NCBI GenBank assembly: GCA_022836615.1 | Contig: MU405301.1 | Location: forward strand, 62,001-126,000 | Source of the DNA: Annulohypoxylon bovei var. microspora | Taxonomy: Eukaryota; Ascomycota; Sordariomycetes; Xylariales; Hypoxylaceae | Direction: 5' to 3' | Length of the DNA stretch: 64,000 bases | Shown: one piece after another, positions 49,325 to 61,166 of the stretch | How the letters are laid out: each line of letters starts with the position of its first letter | How positions within the stretch are numbered: position 1 is the first letter of the stretch | Made by a program: the position numbers and the translations under genes | Notes under the pieces: model-generated | What the model was told of the DNA's origin: nothing | Databases searched by the model: none | Seen by the model: only the letters and a program-made list of their open reading frames with translations

Positions 49325-50731
49325 TCACTCCCACCCCCTTCTCCTATCCTCCTCAACCTGCCCCCTATCAACCACAACCACCGCCTTCCCCCTAATCCTC
49401 CCATCCCCCACCAGTTCCAAAACCTCATCGATCTTCTCCAGCCCCTCAAACGTCGTAGTTTCTACCCGTATCCCCCCCTCCCCTTCCTCTCTCTCTTTTA
49501 TTTTCTGCCCCGCAATAAACCGCACCATATCGCGACTCTCCGCCGGCGAGCACAGCAAGCTGCCCCTCAGCCGCACGTCCCTGAACACCAGCTCCTGGAA
49601 CGGCACCGCTGTCAGAGGTCTTCTCTGCCTTGCCTTGCCACGCCTCGCCCCTTGGAAGGATGACCTTGAGGCTTGGACCAGGGACCCAGCAGGATGGGAG
49701 CTCAGCCCTTAGGGGACCATTGGGGTTAGTCCTGGAACAGAGTAGACAAAGGGCACGATGTGTATGTATACCGCATTCCGTAGGCACAAGGGGTTAGAGC
49801 TCCTTGCGCAACAACATAGTTGTTTCTCCATCTGCTAGGTTAGCATCGTGACAACCGCCACGTTCTGCGGCTGCGCGATCTGCACCACGGTGCCATGCAT
49901 CCTCGTCGCCGCCGCCGCCAGCGCCGTCGCGCTAGGCGCGTCGGCGAGCACGATCGCCGCATGCACGCCTTGGCCCCCCGTAGCCTTCTGCACCTCGGCC
50001 ACAACCTCACCTTTCGCCTTCCGAGCGTCCAGCACAACGTCAGCGCCCATGCCCGCGCTAATCTTTAGCCCCTCGTCCCTGGCGTCGACGCCGATGACAT
50101 TGACGCCCAAGCCCTTCGCGAACTGCACCCCCAGGTGCCCCAGCCCGCCTCCAGACCCGAGGATCAGCAGCCACTCCCCTTTCTTCACGCCCGCAACTTG
50201 AACGCCCCTCCACACCGTCCTCCCCGCGCACGCCAACGGCGCTGCTTCCGTGAAGCTTATCTCAGAGGGTAGTCTCGTCGTGAACCGCTCGTCGACCCTG
50301 ACGTATTCCGCGAAGCACCCGTCGATATGAACGCCCACGTGTCCCTTCGTGTGAGCGCAGTACTGCCCGTGCCCCCCTTCTCCCTCGCTAGCACTAGCAC
50401 AGTCCCCGCACATCCCGCAAGGCCCCAACGGTATCCCACACATAACCCTCTCGCCGACCTTGAACCCGCTTACCCCTTCCCCGACGCGAACTACCGTCCC
50501 GGCACCCTCATGCGAGGCCGTAGCCGGGAGCTTAGTCCCGAAGACGCCAGCGGCCACCATGCCATCGGTGTGGCAGTAGCTAGCGACGGCGACCTTAACC
50601 AGTAGCTCGTGCAAGCCGAGGGAGGTGGGTACCGGAACTATGTTGAGTTTGTAAGACTCGTTGAAGGCTGTTACCTGAACGGCTTTCATGTGCGTTGGGA
50701 TGGGTGGTAGTTCTGAGGAGGTTGTTGCCAT
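49325..50731 (-). CDS. zinc-dependent medium-chain alcohol dehydrogenase, interrupted by an insertion
   Basis: NAD(P)-dependent oxidation of an alcohol is the family reaction. The uninterrupted protein would be about 385 residues. The part upstream of the break reads openly from the ATG at 50731. Catalytic-zinc ligands are C53, H74 with E75 (SHEGAGTVV, where GHE is usual) and C168. Structural-zinc cysteines are C105, C108, C111 and C125. The nucleotide-binding loop is GSGGGLG at 192-198. The frame then enters inserted DNA at 49853 and meets a TAG after a few codons. The missing C-terminus (PFQELVFRDVRLRGSLLCS to GKAVVVVD) resumes in frame at 49604 beyond the 244-bp element. Removing the element plus one 5-bp duplication restores NVAVPFQEL exactly. 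No GT-AG intron fits. It is therefore probably a broken gene, or one making a truncated protein of about 298 residues. Confidence 0.82.
49610..49853. mobile_element. solo-LTR-like insertion, 244 bp, with 5-bp target duplication
   Basis: The element starts TGTCA and ends TGACA, a perfect 5-bp inverted terminus with the TG...CA ends of LTRs. It is flanked by ACCGC on both sides (49605-49609 and 49854-49858). It lies inside the alcohol dehydrogenase coding region. Size and 5-bp duplication fit a solo LTR left by recombination of a retrotransposon. A small non-autonomous DNA element is the alternative. No internal coding capacity is seen. Confidence 0.75.
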
Positions 50732-51439
50732 GTTTGTGATGTGAATATGTATGTCTACCTAGGATATAAAGAAGATGAATTGATAGAGGTTAGCAATTAG
50801 GACTTGGGTGGGTGCGGGTTGACTTTGAAGAACGGGATATGAATAAATCAGCATGCTAAACGCGGGCTTCATCTAATGTTTAGATGGACGAGCATAAATG
50901 ATAATAATGAAGAAGACCAATTAGATGTCTATAAATTTGATCCCAAACAAAGCGATTCGAATACTCGCAGGAATTGAGAATTGAGGGGCGCTTAAACACT
51001 ACCTAGGCGAACAGTAACGTCATCGCAAGTTTATCAGACGATCGCCGACGTCGAAATCGGCGTTAGGACAATGGTAAACCACAACTCTATCCTATGGTAG
51101 TAGCCAATGTTGCATTTACGAGATGCTATACAACACTAACGAACCGAAAGCAATAACCGAATCGCGTATGTATTTTAGTTGGTATGTTCATAAAATTATC
51201 TTATCAGAAGTAGGTAGGTATCTAGTTGGGCATGCCAAGAACGTACCGTGAAAAAAACTCCATGGACCGACCCCCCCAAACTTTCCATATAAGAGTACCG
51301 CCGTAGGCATGGAAGTAACAGTTTGATATTTTTCATCGTACATTATATAAAGCACAAATCGCAAGCGACATGACACGGCATAAATCCAACGAGCAAAGAC
51401 AGTGATATATCCACCGCGATCCTCCGGGCCGCCACGCCG
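50732..51439. other. intergenic spacer
   Basis: It holds the promoter of the alcohol dehydrogenase and, toward 51439, the 3' flank of the BTB gene. TAGGTA motifs occur near 50757 and 51211. No gene is seen. Confidence 0.5.
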
Positions 51440-53149
51440 TCAGCCCTTTAGAAACCCTCGTTGGGCATTTCTTGCTTGTTCGGTACTATACGCGTCGAGC
51501 TTGACGGCCACGAGCACGCACTCGATCGCGCTCTTCCCATTCCTCGAGCCCTGTATTCGGAGCCTCCATTGCCCAGTCTTGACTATCCACTCGTCTGCCG
51601 TATGACCTGATAGGTCTATCCGCCTCCTCTTCCTCGCTGGTCCGTAAAAACCGCCTATGCTAGAGATGGGCGAGTCTTGCCCTCCGCCATGGCCTATCGA
51701 CGATGACGCCGACATCGCTACCGTCATCTCTTCGATATCTGTATAGTTGGTATATGTCTTCCCGTCGAGGACAATATGTGTCTCAGGTTCGATTATTACT
51801 CGAACGAGATCCTCGCTCAGTGGGGTATTTCCCGGTGTCGCAGGCTGGCTACTGGCTCCGCCGGACGCCATCAGGAGTCCTAAAGGTTGAGTCGTCGGCG
51901 GAAGATTAAGTTTATTAGCTATCACCTCAAATAGTCTCGCAACGCGGACCTTGACTTGACCGAAGAATTCTGCTCGCATGACGTTCAGATGCATCTTCGT
52001 ATTCTCGCCCCCAATTTCTAGGATAAGCTCGTGATGTTTGTCGTCCTCGTATGGCCGCATGTAATTAACCCACCCGGAGACAGGCTCTGCGCCGCCACCT
52101 GGAGTTGTAACATCGGTAACAATCGAGATACCAGATTTAAGAATATCTTCCAACCTAAGGGTAATTTCCCATCGCCGCCGAGATAAATTATAGTTTATAT
52201 GGTGTGAAATCAGCTTCTGCTCTATTCCCTTAAAGTTGAAGTATCGGCAGTCCCGCAGAAGAGAAGCGCGGTGTTCTTCATCGCGGATACGCACCGGGTA
52301 TCCTCGCAAAAGATGCAATAACTCGTAAAAGGTATCAGCAGATCGATTCGGGACAGACGGTGGCATAATAGAAGGCGGCCGGATTAAGTTTTCCCGATCA
52401 AGTCCGGGAAAGATCTCATCGCGAGACGAGAAGAAAACACCAAAACCCAGGGAGAAGAAATTAGGTGAATTTCCAGGCCCCGTGAATATGTCGCGTGGTA
52501 TTTGGAATTCGCGGTGACCAATAGAAATGAAGATAGACTCTTCATAGAGCTGCGACATCAGCTTGGGTAAAGTGTAGAACTGGGCATCAGCGAAAAGGCG
52601 CACAAAATGCGTCCCATCGCGTGGAGAGACATGATAGCCTTGCAAATGAAGGGAAATATCCCTGAAGGTAATTGGATCCCGATCTATGTAAAGGGTCCGT
52701 ATAGCTGTTGATATATCTTCACCACTATCTTCAGCCTTCTTAATTTGGCATCGAAAGTATTGTGAAAAATAAGATGGAGCTGAAAAGCAACGTCAGCGAA
52801 AAGGCTCAAGAGATTACGTGTCCCTATATAAGACATATGCGAATGAGAAATAAAGGTATTTTTTTTTAACTTGGCGAGTTTGGGTGTTAAGACTAAGTTG
52901 GGCTGACATCATCTATCTGAATAGGGGGTTGAGGTTGAGAGAGTGAGAGAGGATACGCTGATACGCACCGTCGGATGAGAGAGAAGCGCCGGAAAGCTTA
53001 AATAGTTCAGTTCCTATTTGAATGGGGAAAACGCGTTCGTGTGGTAATATCCTTGGTATTTTAGAGATTAATTCGGGGTCTGATGGTGGAAGGTGGAAGC
53101 CGTCGCGACCCTTGCTGGTCTCACTCGAAGTCCTAGACGTGTTGTTCAT
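51440..53149 (-). CDS. BTB/POZ-domain protein, Whi2-like
   Basis: Predicted 506-residue cytosolic protein. Exons on the minus strand: 53149-52969 and 52779-51440, with a 189-bp intron. Splicing restores KLSGASLSSDAPSYFSQYF, the tetramerisation-type BTB core. The core continues with IRTLYIDRDPITFRDISLHL and GYHVSPRDGTHFVRLFADAQ. A second BTB-like segment follows (ESIFISIGHREFQIPRDIFT ... LLHLLRGYPVRIRDEEHRAS). The layout matches filamentous-fungal proteins related to yeast Whi2, a stress-response and TORC1-signalling adaptor. The C-terminal part includes a basic RKRRRIDL patch and ends QARNAQRGFLKG. The leader contains GATGAT repeats. The fold is well supported; the Whi2 relationship is from family resemblance. 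Confidence 0.85.
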
Positions 53150-55340
53150 TGTTGATGCTGCTGATGGTGATGATGATGCGATCTAAGGAGGCACACGAGA
53201 CATGACATGGTCGCTTGTTAATGCTCCCCTGTAACTAGATTCATCCTAGTGGGAATAGCCGAGCGCGCACTGTCAAAGGCATGATAGAATACCAGTAATT
53301 CGCTATCGTCTATCGCAAACGGGTTCAATCGGAGTCGCGTTAGGTCATGAGCCAAGGCTGATTAAATATGAAGTAAGTTGTAAGCGGCTGAGGGTATTTA
53401 AACTATTAAACTTTGAAGTTTGAAGAGAGCACGGAGATTTGCAATCACTTGGAAATCAATGCTTTCTCAATAGGCTCCCGTTCTTTCCTACCTAAGGTTA
53501 CATAAGGTAGCATCCATGCTCACACGTGAGGCGGTGCATGAACAAGGAATTTATTGGGTTCTTAGTGGCTAAAATGTGCTAAAATGTGGCTGAATATCCA
53601 CTACGGCTATATCGAGTAAGGCCGATACATGGGCACTAGTCTAACGTGGGAAGGTTCCATGAGTTTTTATTTTATTTTTATATCTTGCTTCCCTTGTTAA
53701 CACTGAATTGCTCGGTTGTTCTAAGCCTTACCTAACTTCAACCTTTACATTACGATAGAATTATATGTATCTTAGACATGCTGGCATATGTTTTCATCCC
53801 ACCATACCTCTAACAGTCCAAAACCCGAAGAGAAATATCTGGTTGATCTCGATCCATCGGGATCTACCCCTACCAAATTTCGAAAGACCAAGCTCATCTT
53901 GCCTGACGCCATCTTGGTCCAAACTCCAATCGTTATAATTAGTTCTACGGAGTAGCGAATCCGAAAACCTAAGCTCGGAGGGCGAAGTCTCTCGCGTTGC
54001 GAGCACGGTTACAGAAGTGCCGTCAGATTTCTCTTCCAAACTAACGCGTATCTTCGTCATACATACAACCATATCATTGCACGCGTAGATGAGGCTGCTA
54101 CTCGACCATTTCAGGTTGGAGTCTGTACCTGAATAGGTAACTACCTCGTCATTCATCCACGGAGTTCTCGGAGATAAGACATATTCTCTAAGCAGATAGC
54201 AGGACACGCCGAGTACTCTTACATAACTCGAAATTTTGATAAGAAAAGAGGCTTACCTAGGTCAACTCCCGACTTTGTAGAGGGGTATGCGTGTACCGTG
54301 ACACGCGTTATTACTTGACTAGCTTAATTACCTAGGTAGTAGAGCAGCTCCTAACTTCTGTGAAAGTCGACGGCCCGGCAATCAACTTCAAGTAATAGTC
54401 CGCGAAGCGCTAGCTGGAATAGTGTTGAGCCACAAGCCACCAATATTGATTGACCGAGTATGAACATTCATGAGCTAATTATAGGGTTGGCATTTTCAAT
54501 AAATGTGTAGGTGTGTAGTAACCCATGAATACCTACTAGGTAGATTGAAAAATAAAGAAAATTAGAACTATTTAGGATATTATGGTTGAACCGTTCCTCT
54601 CTCTAGGTAATTTAGGTAGTCGTGTTGCTTAATATGGTTGCGAGTTTGGGGGCGACTACTACTTACCTACCTCCTGTGCGTATGACTGCATTAGGGGCTG
54701 AGCGCCAACTACCCAGATAAATATTAGACGATCTGTTAGATTGATTCTTAATTCACTAATACACAGCATTTAGAGCTTCTATTCGAAACATCATAATCAG
54801 GGCTCAGAAGACTCAATTCTCTCAAACATAACCACCGCGTATCTACCTATGCAGTATAGAGCGGGTATAATTTACCTACGTACAAAAAAGCATGCATATG
54901 CTGTATGCGAATCAATCACCAAGGCCGTCCAACAATGCTGCGCATGCTTGCCTGCCAACCCTATAAAAAGAAAATGCGCTCGAAGGGGCGAAGGCCTGCT
55001 ATGTGTTTGGGATGGTAACATCAATCGTTCCAACGTAACGTTATATAAGGACGAAGGAAGACTTCCATGAGAAAGTATAGGGGAGAACGGGGACATCTAG
55101 CCCCCACCACGTATGTCCAAACTGACTTCCAGTAATACCTGGCTCTGCCAATATGCCAAGTTGAGAATGGGAGAGATGGTCAGTTTTAGACCATCGCAAA
55201 TCCCCCTACGGTTACCTATGTTATGTTTAGAGGTCCTATTTCCGAGGTGTAGCTATTGTTCCTATTAGCACCTGACATATTGCTATTTCATGGAGGATTT
55301 ATTGATAGATACGTCATGTCAAGGGGGAAAGGCAGATAAG
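53150..55340. other. 2.2-kb intergenic region
   Basis: Lies between the BTB gene's promoter and the 3' end of the Hook gene. It contains TAGGTA motifs at about 54330, 54527-54545 and 54605-54620 and one open minus-strand frame described separately. Nothing else is recognised. Confidence 0.5.
53794..54150 (-). CDS. possible hypothetical protein (about 119 aa)
   Basis: A minus-strand open frame. The first ATG is within a longer open stretch that has no other ATG, giving a product beginning MNDEVVTYSGTDSNLKWSSS. Composition is protein-like (RVSLEEKSDGTSVTVLATRE), but no domain is recognised. It may be a remnant or a terminal exon whose upstream part I could not find. Confidence 0.22.
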   Translation of the reverse strand, partial: DEVVTYSGTDSNLKWSSSSLIYACNDMVVCMTKIRVSLEEKSDGTSVTVLATRETSPSELRFSDSLLRRTNYNDWSLDQDGVRQDELGLSKFGRGRSRWIEINQIFLFGFWTVRGMVG

Positions 55341-58300
55341 CTACTCACCATTCACCATTTGCCTCTGCTTGTTCAGCCAGCTCTTTGGGACGTCATGCCG
55401 CCGCTGTAGCACAACATGGTTGCTCTGCAAGCGGCTTGTGAGATCATACCAAGCAGTAGTAATCATCGCGTTCTCGCGTTGTAGGTTCTTGATAATCTGG
55501 TCGGTTTGTGCCTGTTAAGTTTAGTCAGAGACCCGAGTATCGCTCCACGGCAATAAGAAAGGTCTTCATTGGTCACAAGAGTCTGGTCTGTATACATGAT
55601 CATAGCATGAAGTACAAGATTATAATATAGAAACATGAAACAAATTCTATTTTTTGAACTGCAATGAAAATAGATAAAGGAAAATATATCCAAACCACCA
55701 TCTTTTCTAGACCACTGATATAAAAAATGAGCAGAGAATACTTGACGTACCTTCTGAGCACCGGCCTCTGATCCGGCACGGACAGCTTTGAGTGTCCGTT
55801 CTAGCTCGCGGTTCTTAAGGTCCGACTGCTCGTATTGCTGTAGAAGAAAAGCATATTGTTAGTATATATGCATTCCGGATGATTTTAGTTGTGACATCTC
55901 AGGTCTAATATATCCGCCCAGCCACTTGGCTCCGGCTCATCTTACTCGCTAGGGTGAGAGAGTTCTAGGATAGAAGACGCCGCCGAATATGCACTAAGCC
56001 TGCTCCCAGAAGTGAATTTCGATATGTTTGATGAAATGCTTAAATTTCCGGAAGAGAGGTCACTGCCATGAAGTCCTATAGAAGAGACCGGACGATCAGA
56101 GGGGCCAAACGAGCCATTGCTTTTCACCAGATAAGGATAAAAGCCACTCTCGGGCCGCTCTTGCTTCTTCCCGAACCAGGGACTACTAAGGGCATTCCAA
56201 ATAGATTGACGCTTAACCTTAGTTTTGACGACGTGCCTATCGTCATCGTCGTCGTTGCTGGTAATAGACCCGGCAAGGGATCGACTGGAAAATTTTCGAC
56301 TCACCTGCTGTAGTTGCTTGTACCGCGTGCGGAGCTTCTCCATCTTCTCAGATTGTTTGGCACTATCTGTGCTGACGGGCAGCCCGTCTGCGGCCCTCTG
56401 CATCTCGTGGTTAGCCGCCTCGGCCTCGCGTCGAAGCTGGTCCTTCTCGACGAATGCTGTCAAGAGCTGCGTTCGTTGGTTCTCGAACTGATCTCTCAAT
56501 GCCTTGTGCTTCTTCCTTTCCGCTTCAAGCTCCGCACGAAGGGAAACAGCAAGCATGCCGTCGGTTCTCTTCAGCTCGGCAAGAGCTTCCAGGCTAGACT
56601 TCTCGACAGCGTTGACTTTATCATCAATATCAGCATATTTTCCAGTAAAGGCGTATTCCCTAAAGATGATCTTACAATCACCTCGTGCTTCGAGTAAGAC
56701 ACGTTCTTTGTCTGCGAGCTGCTCCTTCGCAGAATCCAGTTCTCTTTCGAGTTTCTTGGCGTGGTTTTGTTCGGCGAGGACTTGCGTTCGCATATTGGAA
56801 TATGCCTCGTCTCTGAAATAATTCGACATTAGCCACTTCGTGTCCGGTGCTAGGTCATAACAAGCCTGAATAGCCTTCACTAACCCGTCTTTGCCCATGT
56901 TTTGGATAAGCGCATCGAGCTGATGTTGGCCGACTGTGTATTTCTCGAGCAAATCATTCAACTTCTCCTGCAGATCTTCACGAGAAACGCGCAGGTCTTC
57001 CATCTCCTGGATAAGCTGACCTTTCTCCGTTTCCGTACCGATGCTGCTCTTGAGAACGGCATTCTCTGCCTGAAGGCGTTGTACCTCGAGATTTCTCATT
57101 GACATGACATTGCTAGATTCGTTCAGTTCATCTTCGAGCGTAGCCGGGTGAGAACCTAGAGGGGTGCTCGGAGTAGCCGAGGGGTCAAGCATCATGACCT
57201 TCTCTTGGAGATCTCGGACGACTGCTTCGTCTATCTGACTTCGGGATTGCAGGTCCTCAAGGCGTAATCTCAACTCGGCATTCTCTGCCGTGTACATGGT
57301 TTTCTGGTTATTAAAGTTGGCAATGTCGATTTCATACCCCTGCATCTTCGTGGCGTAAGCTTCCGCTTCCCGCTTCAGAGTCTCTACTCTTAATGTGGCA
57401 TTGTCAAGATGTTCCATGAGCTTAGCCGCATCAACTCTCTCATTCTGGAGTGTCTTAAAGTCGGCTTCGATCACCTTCATCGATTCTAGCTTCTTCCTTA
57501 AATTGTCGGCCATGTTAGCTTTCTTAGAAAGGTCCTCATTTCTAGAACGGAGCTCCTGGTTCTCGTCAGTCAAAGTCTCGGCTTTCTGCGCTGCTATTTC
57601 AAGGCGACCTTTCTCCTTCAAGAGTCGGTCCCTTTCTTCAACCAGGTAATTCCTCTCGTTCTCCAAGTTTGCGATGAGCGACTCATTCTCCTTCAGTAGG
57701 CGTTGAAGACGATGTTTGTCGAAGTTACCAACTTCCGACTCAATCTGCTTATGTAACTGCTCATTCTCTTCTTGGAGTTCCTCGTGCTTCCTAATAAGAT
57801 CCTCGTAATTATCCTGAAGACGATCTAGCCGCATTTTTAAGCCGCCTGCCTGCCTCTTCGCCTCTTCGGCCTCGTACTGTAATTGCGCTAGCGCTGCTTC
57901 ATGCGCAAGGTCGTCGTCGAGATCTGCGGCATTATAAGCGGGTTCAACGTCGCTGTCAGTAGTAGCTATCTGCGCCAGTTTAGTCTCAATCTCCTTGAGG
58001 ATCTGGAAAATTCCCTGCTGGAGTTTCGTTTCAAAACTCGTAACCAGGCTGACGAATTTCGAATTATCGTCATCGCGGAGGCATGCGGCACATAAGAAGA
58101 GGACCAGTATCTGTTCATATTCATTAGCGAAAACGGGAAACGCCAGGGAAGGGGAGGTGGGGGTACTCACATCGAAGGCGCCAGCCCTAGTAGGTTCCTT
58201 AGCCAGTGCCTGGAAATCTGGTTGGTTGATTAAGGGCTCTATTTTGGGACAGTTCCGCCTCGCAAGATCTTTTAGGCCCATGTAAATGATATGCAAATTC

Positions 58301-58637
58301 CTTCTTCTGCCTTGGAATACATCGGTATCGGTAGAAAATGCTTCAAGGCTTTGCTGGAACCTGGAGGGATTGTACTCGTTGTCTAGAATCTCGAGTAAGG
58401 CAGAGAAAACAGCACCATCAAAGAGGTTCTCGGGTTTATTCGCTCTCAGTTCCGTACTTCGCTCAGGCAAGAATCGGGCAAGCATCGAATCAGTCTGTTA
58501 AAGCACATTATGTTAGCAGTTGGTTCACTATCTGAGACATAAAACAAATCAAGATAAGAGGTGATATAAGGGAAGAGAATACATACCCATTCAAGCAAAG
58601 CCCCCTGTGTGGCTTGCGATTGTATAGAGGGAACCAT
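55341..58637 (-). CDS. Hook-family dynein adaptor, two possible C-termini
   Basis: Fungal Hook (HookA/Hok1 type) links cytoplasmic dynein to early endosomes. Minus-strand exons: 58637-58587, 58494-58171, then 58110 onward. The N-terminal HOOK domain (about 1-160) starts MVPSIQSQATQGALLEWTDS and includes NLHIIYMGLKDLARRNCPKI. Coiled coil fills about 180-700. Two endings are readable. Form A continues in frame to the stop at 55942 (847 residues), ending in a Ser-rich tail (SLAGSITSNDDDDDRH; SSPWFGKKQERPESGF). Form B uses the GTGAGT donor after 56305 and splices to 55837-55751 (QYEQSDLKNRELERTLKAVR) and 55511-55341 (QTDQIIKNLQRENAMITTAW ... PKSWLNKQRQMVNG), giving 812 residues. Form B's end matches the conserved Hook C-terminus that binds the cargo complex. 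A 60-bp intron (58111-58170) contains no stop. Confidence 0.9.
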
Positions 58638-61166
58638 GATTGCGGTTAGGAATTAAATCAATATCTGACACCGTCTGTCGTTAATTAGGATTAGAGGCTA
58701 TGAACCGCAACTCGATTCCAGCCGAAGGGCAGCTAGCTGCGCAAATCAGTGGTTCATAAACAATGGAAAACAAATGTAATTAAGGTGCAAATCGTAGTTG
58801 CGCCCAAACGATAGTAGGAGGAAAACAATAGTGTGAGTCGTCGAAGTTGAGATATCAAGAACTCATGCCGTCCAAAGTGATTCTTGATCGAGGATAGACG
58901 AGAAGAAGTATGATTTTGTCGTGCACAGCAGCGCTACAAGAGACCAAGGTATATCATTGTCTTAAAAGAATGAGTATTGTTCATAGGGTAATCAAACCCA
59001 TTGTTTCCGGACGTCTTTTCTTCTCCCTCTTTCTTTGTGTTAACCAAAGGATCTCTGATGGTGTCAAAAGAACGTTGAAGTTGAATTGTGCTTCCCGAGA
59101 GGTTTGAACCTAATAAGACGCCTATTAACGCTAACGTGGTTGCTGGGTTGCTGGGTTAAGTGGCACGGGTCCCTGTGGAACTCGATATCGATTAAAAGCC
59201 AACACGATAGGGGGGAGGAGCACATTGTGGCTTCTGTATCTACAGGGATATTGCATGTGCTAACACACCTAAAACTGCATCTTCCTTGCCCAAACTAGAA
59301 CCATTTCGTCAACATGCAAGGTACGAGAGGCCTAGGTTTTAGATAGCGCAAAGCATTTTCCTAGCAGCGAAAGACCTCGGACAGCGCGGGTACACTTATG
59401 CGCGAAGACACTTTTCGTCATAGGTAACTGACATCAAAGCCATTGCCCTTTAATCTTATTGGGGTGATAGATAAGCCATGGTTCTAGCATCTAAGGCTGA
59501 TGCTTAGTTGAAACCTTTCTAACAGAAACATCAGCCTACAAACAATACTCCATCTGACCATCAGTAAGGGATATTTCACATCTTGTCGGAACCAATATTG
59601 GAAATTATTTGTCTGTATACTCTTTGAACAAATTGAAGATCACGACCATCATCAATATAGGACCCCCGAATTAAGCAGCACAAGGTCACATTTAATCACT
59701 ACCCGTTTGTTTCAAGTCGTAATCCGCCCCCGCAGAGAACCGCGATGTAACGGGATCAGACCTCAAATCAGAATTGGGACGGTTTTCTGTGTATAGAAGC
59801 GCTGTACCTATCAAGTATCTGACGAATATAATCGTTCTTAAATGCCAATACTTTCTTTCATATCTTTTCGATTAGTTACACCTTATATACAAAAACCGTT
59901 AGGAATAAGCAACTGCCCGTTTAACGGATACTTACACATTCTGCACACTGCAGTGCTCGCATTCACACGCGAGATCTATCGTTTATGAGAGACAAATACC
60001 AAGAAAGGGCTCTCTTTCTCAATTAGCTTCTTAGCCTAACCATAAAGCGCCCAAGTGACTGGACTACAAACAGCTCGGACATTACAAAAGTCCATTGTCC
60101 ATGATTATTTTACAAACACAACCCCATTAAAGAGCATCCAACTACTCTTGATGAATAAAGAAGTCTAACCGGACTAACTTGATCAAGATTCTCAACGAAC
60201 TCGGCCGAGTAGGTGTTCATGAGCCTCTAATCGAATTAGTACACGCCAGCTTCATACTAATTTTAATAATTTTGGCTTCGACCCATGATTGATATAGATT
60301 TCGAACTTCATAGGTACCTAGGTAACCTTTAAGAGGCTCACTTATGTAAGGCATGGTTTACACGACCTCGGAGTGGCTTAGAGGTGCATATCTCTTTTCG
60401 TCCACCCTCTGTAGCCTCCTTATTACTGATATTATAACCCAGGACAAACCCAGTGTGTATTTTATATCATAAAAGATGACGTTTCTTTGAATTAGAAAAC
60501 ACCTCGGCAGAGACCTAGATGCTGTACAATTTTCTTGAAAACTCCGTAGTTCTCGATGGCTGGCGTAGATATCGTCTGCATACGAGGGCTTGCAAACATC
60601 CAACCAGTCCAATCTTATGAACACCAATATGTGACTGGTAACAAACCCTTAAGGAACCTGACTGCATCTCGGAGGCACTCCGCGTCACTACTAATCTCCA
60701 CTGCATATTCAGATCGATATTACATTACCTACAAGACAAAATCCCTAGTCGCTTCGCTTAGGACTTCCGATCACCACGAAAAACGTGCAGACGAAACCAA
60801 ACCACATATTCTAATACTCGGGACGAGAATGCGCAACACCCATACAAGTCGCAAGACAGCGTTCCCGAGAAGCGGGATGACCCGAACACATCTTAGAACA
60901 GCGATAATAGTAATATTCCCTACGGAACGACAACCGGCCAAAAAAACCAAACCCTCCAAGCAATACAAAAAAACGCCAGGAGCCCATTCTCTAATTCAAC
61001 CCGACCCGATAGTCCAAATTATTTTCGTGTTTCCTAATTTTTTTCTTCTTTCTTCAACCCGACGCCGATCCCGTCTGCGTACCTGCGGGGTGGAGGGGGG
61101 TATCGTGCAGGTAGGATGATCCAGCATGCCTTTATTCAGCCGCGGGCAGCCGAGCGGCGCGGTTGC
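58638..61166. other. 2.5-kb intergenic region
   Basis: It covers the Hook promoter at one end and the 3' flank of the protease-inhibitor gene at the other. A TAGGTACCTAGGTA motif sits at about 60310-60323. Open frames of up to 187 codons near 60556-61119 are low-complexity and basic, with no family resemblance. Nothing else is supported. Confidence 0.5.

Noticed and set aside
49607..49855. Interpreting the gap in the alcohol dehydrogenase as a normal intron
   Set aside because: No GT donor combined with an AG acceptor preserves frame. The only exact join lies within a direct repeat, which fits a target-site duplication better.
60556..61119. 187-codon plus-strand open frame
   Set aside because: Basic, low-complexity composition and no domain. 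It ends in the 3' flank of the I9 inhibitor gene and has no splice or promoter support.
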